Assembly (NCBI GenBank): GCA_963820955.1
Contig: CAWGCA010000016.1
Location: forward strand, 1-64,000
Reading direction: 5' to 3'
Length of the DNA stretch: 64,000 nucleotides
Source of the DNA: CAWGCA01 sp963820955
Lineage (GTDB): Bacteria > Pseudomonadota > Gammaproteobacteria > Chromatiales > Chromatiaceae
Shown: one piece after another, positions 61,421 through 64,000 of the stretch
How positions within the stretch are numbered: position 1 is the first letter of the stretch
How the letters are laid out: each line of letters opens with the position of its first letter
The notes under the pieces: generated by a model
Databases searched by the model: none
What the model was told of the DNA's origin: nothing
Seen by the model: the letters and a program-made list of their open reading frames with translations, nothing else
Made by a program: the position numbers and the translations under genes

Positions 61421-61912
61421 TTGCAATTTCTATCTAAGGTGGCGAACGTAGTCGACTCTGAGCTAGATCGAATAGCTTTAGAAGCTAGGAACTCGGAGAA
61501 TCCCGATTTGCTTGGGGTATATGACGAATTCGAACATGTTCTCGGCCTAGGTTTTGTAGCGTGCCAGACCTACATTGTTTCGAAATTAAAAGGGAAAGTT
61601 TCGAAACGCAAAGGGAAAAACAAAACGCAGCTTCTGAGTTTGGGACCTATGCATCGTTCGCAGCAGTCATTTGCCCTTGTAATAAATGCGTGTGCCAATT
61701 ATTGGAAACACCACGACGAGTGGGATGGGGCATCTCTTGGGAACAGAGAGAAGACCACAATAAGCGTGTTAGAAAAAATGGGCGCTGATGTTTGGTCGGA
61801 ATATCCCACATCTAAAGTTATGCATGCGCTTCTATCGCCTCATGAGAAAAGATTCAAGAAACTTCTACCATTTCTCAAACAATGGGCAGAAAATGCGCAT
61901 AATGCAATCTAG
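61421..61912 (+). CDS. hypothetical protein, possibly HEPN-like (copy 2)
   Basis: Identical protein to 50374-50865 (one silent base change at an Arg codon). 163 residues from TTG, with an ATT about seven codons upstream as alternative start. Helical, with INACANYWKHHDEW at the centre. Confidence 0.6.
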   Translation: MQFLSKVANVVDSELDRIALEARNSENPDLLGVYDEFEHVLGLGFVACQTYIVSKLKGKVSKRKGKNKTQLLSLGPMHRSQQSFALVINACANYWKHHDEWDGASLGNREKTTISVLEKMGADVWSEYPTSKVMHALLSPHEKRFKKLLPFLKQWAENAHNAI

Positions 61913-62042
61913 CAAATCATTCGAGTTCGCCTGCAAACAACGCGAGCGGGACACGCAAAAGCCCCCCCAATGCAAACGTTAGCAATAACCGTAATGCAGA
62001 TCTAACTTGCCGTTCGTAAACTGGTTGACGTATTACAAGTTT

Positions 62043-62151
62043 TGGCCGAGGACTGCCTTATCAATCCAGCTGATCCCGACTTAAACTCAATCAATAGAAG
62101 ATAGCGCCAGGTAATCTCTGAGTGGTTTACTGCGATGTCGGTACCCGACCC
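62043..62151 (+). repeat. dispersed repeat of about 109 bp, locus 4 copy 2
   Basis: Copy of 50996-51104 within the duplicated segment. Confidence 0.8.
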
Positions 62152-62383
62152 TTCTCGGACGTACAGAATTTCAGCCTGAACAGCCGGAATGTACTGTAAG
62201 CCGGCGTTCTCGCTGCGATTCTAGCCGAACTCCCTCATAACTCTGATTAACTGCGAGAATTTTCCGTCAGACCACATGTAACTAGAATTGAACTACGACC
62301 ACAAAAATTGTCTACATTCCTTAAAATAATTTCCTTTCAGCTCAACTACTGAATTAGTGACAGTAATTCCTTGGAGGAAACCA

Positions 62384-62446
62384 GTGACAAAGAAATCATT
62401 GGGGTTTGTCGTTCACCGATCGGTGCAGCACGCGCCGACGACGTAG
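62384..62446 (+). CDS. 20-codon upstream reading frame before mscS (copy 2)
   Basis: Same GTG-initiated leader as at 51337-51399, with TTGGAGG ahead of it, here in front of the MscS gene that is intact to the window edge. Confidence 0.4.
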   Translation: MTKKSLGFVVHRSVQHAPTT

Positions 62447-62455
62447 GGGATCGAT

Positions 62456-64000
62456 ATGAAAGCACGAGCGAGGGCCGACCTCTTGGTCTGGCTGCTTTTA
62501 GCTGTTTGCGCCATGTCCGTAACGCCGGCCCTGGCGCAGCAAATCAAAGATGCTCCCGACTACGAGGAGCAGGCCGCGGCTCTCGATACCGAGATCCGAG
62601 CCTTCATCGAAGACGCTCAGGAATTCAGAGCCCGCGCCGAGGCCGCTGAGGGCAGCTTCGCCCGCATCCTCACGCAGCGGTCGGAAGACGCCGGGCTGGT
62701 CGCCATCGGGAAAGTGCACGACCTTGCTCGGCTGGTTATCGGTCGCGAAGCGGAAGGGCAGGACCCAGGTCCGTGGCGCGCCCGCGCGACGGAGTTGTTG
62801 GTGGACATGCAGAGCGGGATACAGGACTACCTGGAGCGAGTCCTGTCGCGGAAGGATCAGGACGCGGCACCGGACGAACCCGACCCGGCAAAGCTGGCGG
62901 CGCTTGAGGATCGCCAGGCGGAACTGTGGGCACGCATTCTGAGGCTTCTTGACACGTCGCTTACGACCATGACGCTGGCAAGGGAGTTCGGGCTAGACGT
63001 CGACGCGCAGCAAGCCTTCACCGAAAAATCGCTGACCGAGGTCGTACAGTTCCTATCCCTGTCTCTCGAGGGAACGCTGGAGCAGGTCGATCGCATCGCG
63101 AATCAGCTCATTGTGCTGCCCGACGATGCTGAGGTAATGGCCAAACAGCGCCTGGCGGACCTGCAGGTCAGGCGTCTCGCCGGCAACCTGGCCATCGCGA
63201 GCGACATGCTGGATCGGATGGGTCTCGAGGACGCCCGCTACAGGCAACAGCTTATTGAGGTCACGGGCACCGTCACGACGGACATTTTCGACTGGGAAGT
63301 ATTGAGGGGCCTGGTATCCAGGTGGGTCGAGGGTCTCGGCATCTGGCTGATCGACAATTTGCCCCAGTTGCTCTTCAAGCTGTTGCTGTTCCTGCTGGTG
63401 CTCTGGATTGCGATCGCGGTCTCGCGGCTGACTCGCCGGCTGGTAGCCGAAGGCCTTAAACGCTCGAATCTGAAGATCTCGCAGCTACTGAAGAACATGA
63501 TCGTCTCGACCGCAGGCGGCCTGGTGCTCCTTCTCGGCGTCCTCTTCGGACTTGCCCAGCTGGGCATCTCGGTCGGACCGCTGCTCGCCGGCCTAGGTAT
63601 CGCCGGCTTCATCGTCGGCTTCGCTTTGCAGGACACACTAGGCAACTTCGCTGCCGGCATGATGATTCTCTTGTTTCGACCCTATGATGTCGGCGATGTC
63701 GTCGAGGCGGGCGGTGTCTTCGGCAAGGTGAGCGACATGAGCCTGGTGAACACGACCATTCTCACCTTCGATAACCAGACGCTTGTCATGCCTAACAGTA
63801 AGATCTGGGGCGATGTCATCAAGAACGTGACCGCCCAGGAGAAGCGTCGAGTCGACATGACATTTGGCATCGGCTACGGCGACGACATCCCCAAGGCCGA
63901 GAAAGTGCTCACCGAGATCGTGACTGGCCACGACAAGGTGCTCGAGGACCCGGCGCCAGTCGTACGACTCAATACGCTGAATGAGTCTTCCGTAGACTTC
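62456..64000 (+). CDS. MscS-family mechanosensitive channel (copy 2, runs off window)
   Basis: 515 codons are visible, with no stop before the window end. Signal peptide (cleavage near ALAQQ), a periplasmic helical region to about residue 290, membrane helices (LLFLLVLWIAIAVSRLTRRL and on), the pore helix with GLGIAGFIVGFALQDTLGNF, and the start of the beta domain (TFDNQTLVMPNSKIWGDVIK NV, GIGYGDDIPKAEKVL). It releases solutes on hypo-osmotic shock from the inner membrane. The large periplasmic part puts it with YbdG/MscK-like variants rather than minimal MscS. Copy 1 of this gene is truncated at codon 438. Confidence 0.9.
   Translation, partial: MKARARADLLVWLLLAVCAMSVTPALAQQIKDAPDYEEQAAALDTEIRAFIEDAQEFRARAEAAEGSFARILTQRSEDAGLVAIGKVHDLARLVIGREAEGQDPGPWRARATELLVDMQSGIQDYLERVLSRKDQDAAPDEPDPAKLAALEDRQAELWARILRLLDTSLTTMTLAREFGLDVDAQQAFTEKSLTEVVQFLSLSLEGTLEQVDRIANQLIVLPDDAEVMAKQRLADLQVRRLAGNLAIASDMLDRMGLEDARYRQQLIEVTGTVTTDIFDWEVLRGLVSRWVEGLGIWLIDNLPQLLFKLLLFLLVLWIAIAVSRLTRRLVAEGLKRSNLKISQLLKNMIVSTAGGLVLLLGVLFGLAQLGISVGPLLAGLGIAGFIVGFALQDTLGNFAAGMMILLFRPYDVGDVVEAGGVFGKVSDMSLVNTTILTFDNQTLVMPNSKIWGDVIKNVTAQEKRRVDMTFGIGYGDDIPKAEKVLTEIVTGHDKVLEDPAPVVRLNTLNESSVDF

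Larger units (their letters stand above)
56023..63769 (+). repeat. 7.75-kb direct duplication, copy 2
   Basis: Partner of 44961-52722. This copy has an intact tnpA and tnpB, a natural cytochrome-rhodanese C-terminus and an MscS gene that continues normally past the right edge, so it looks like the ancestral or better-sequenced copy. Confidence 0.95.

Overview
The window looks like chromosome from a gammaproteobacterium, probably a marine, sediment or otherwise environmental lineage. The evidence is the kind of genes present: AdiA/SpeF/CadA-type decarboxylases, PotE-type antiporters, FadL, a PEP-CTERM protein with a VPxPAA sorting tail, Arabinose_bd-type AraC regulators and REP-associated transposase traces. 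The species cannot be named from the sequence. Most host-like genes are GC-rich, whereas about 41-46 kb and 50-54 kb are visibly more AT-rich and carry mobile elements.

Layout. 0-7.5 kb is accessory: an ISAzo13-family element whose transposase needs a -1 frameshift at an A8 run, an unknown lipoprotein, a PEP-CTERM protein, an exported GlcG/HbpS-like protein, a transposase remnant, a tRNA-Thr(TGT) 3' fragment that looks like an attachment site, and a BrnT/BrnA toxin-antitoxin pair with its operator. 7.5-17.2 kb holds a FadL porin and a DUF3604 locus: HupE-like membrane protein, parvulin-like isomerase, two intact DUF3604 genes, a lipoprotein and an outer-membrane-like protein. Two extra DUF3604 3' ends are left as remnants, with palindromic repeats between them. 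17.2-23.3 kb has AraC genes, an internally deleted REP-associated transposase beside a beheaded TetR gene, a KefB/C-type antiporter and a CDF-like transporter with altered metal ligands.

23.4-37.1 kb is the metabolic centrepiece: nine same-strand genes with several ATGA overlaps. They encode three pyridoxal-phosphate decarboxylases recognisable by motif as lysine-, arginine- (AdiA) and ornithine-type (SpeF), two APC antiporters, a porin, two paralogous periplasmic binding proteins with no ABC permease or ATPase, and a GNAT acetyltransferase. Together they read as a system for basic amino-acid import across the outer membrane, decarboxylation and amine export, i.e. acid resistance and/or polyamine production. 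37.3-41 kb has a glycine-zipper lipoprotein, a Rap1a/Tai-like protein, an AraC regulator, a DUF819 transporter and a duplicated AraC 3' fragment.

41-64 kb is an accessory zone built of modules separated by a dispersed repeat of about 109 bp (four loci, six copies here). It contains a direct duplication of about 7.75 kb (44961-52722 and 56023-63769). Each copy has a cytochrome c-rhodanese fusion, an IS66-family element with a pRiA4b ORF-3 passenger and a perfect 8-bp target duplication, an HTH-GIY-YIG protein, an unknown 163-residue protein and an MscS channel. The first MscS copy is cut at the duplication edge and joined to an IS66 transposase fragment; the second runs off the window end. The identical IS insertion in both copies means the duplication post-dates the insertion, or that it is an assembly artefact.
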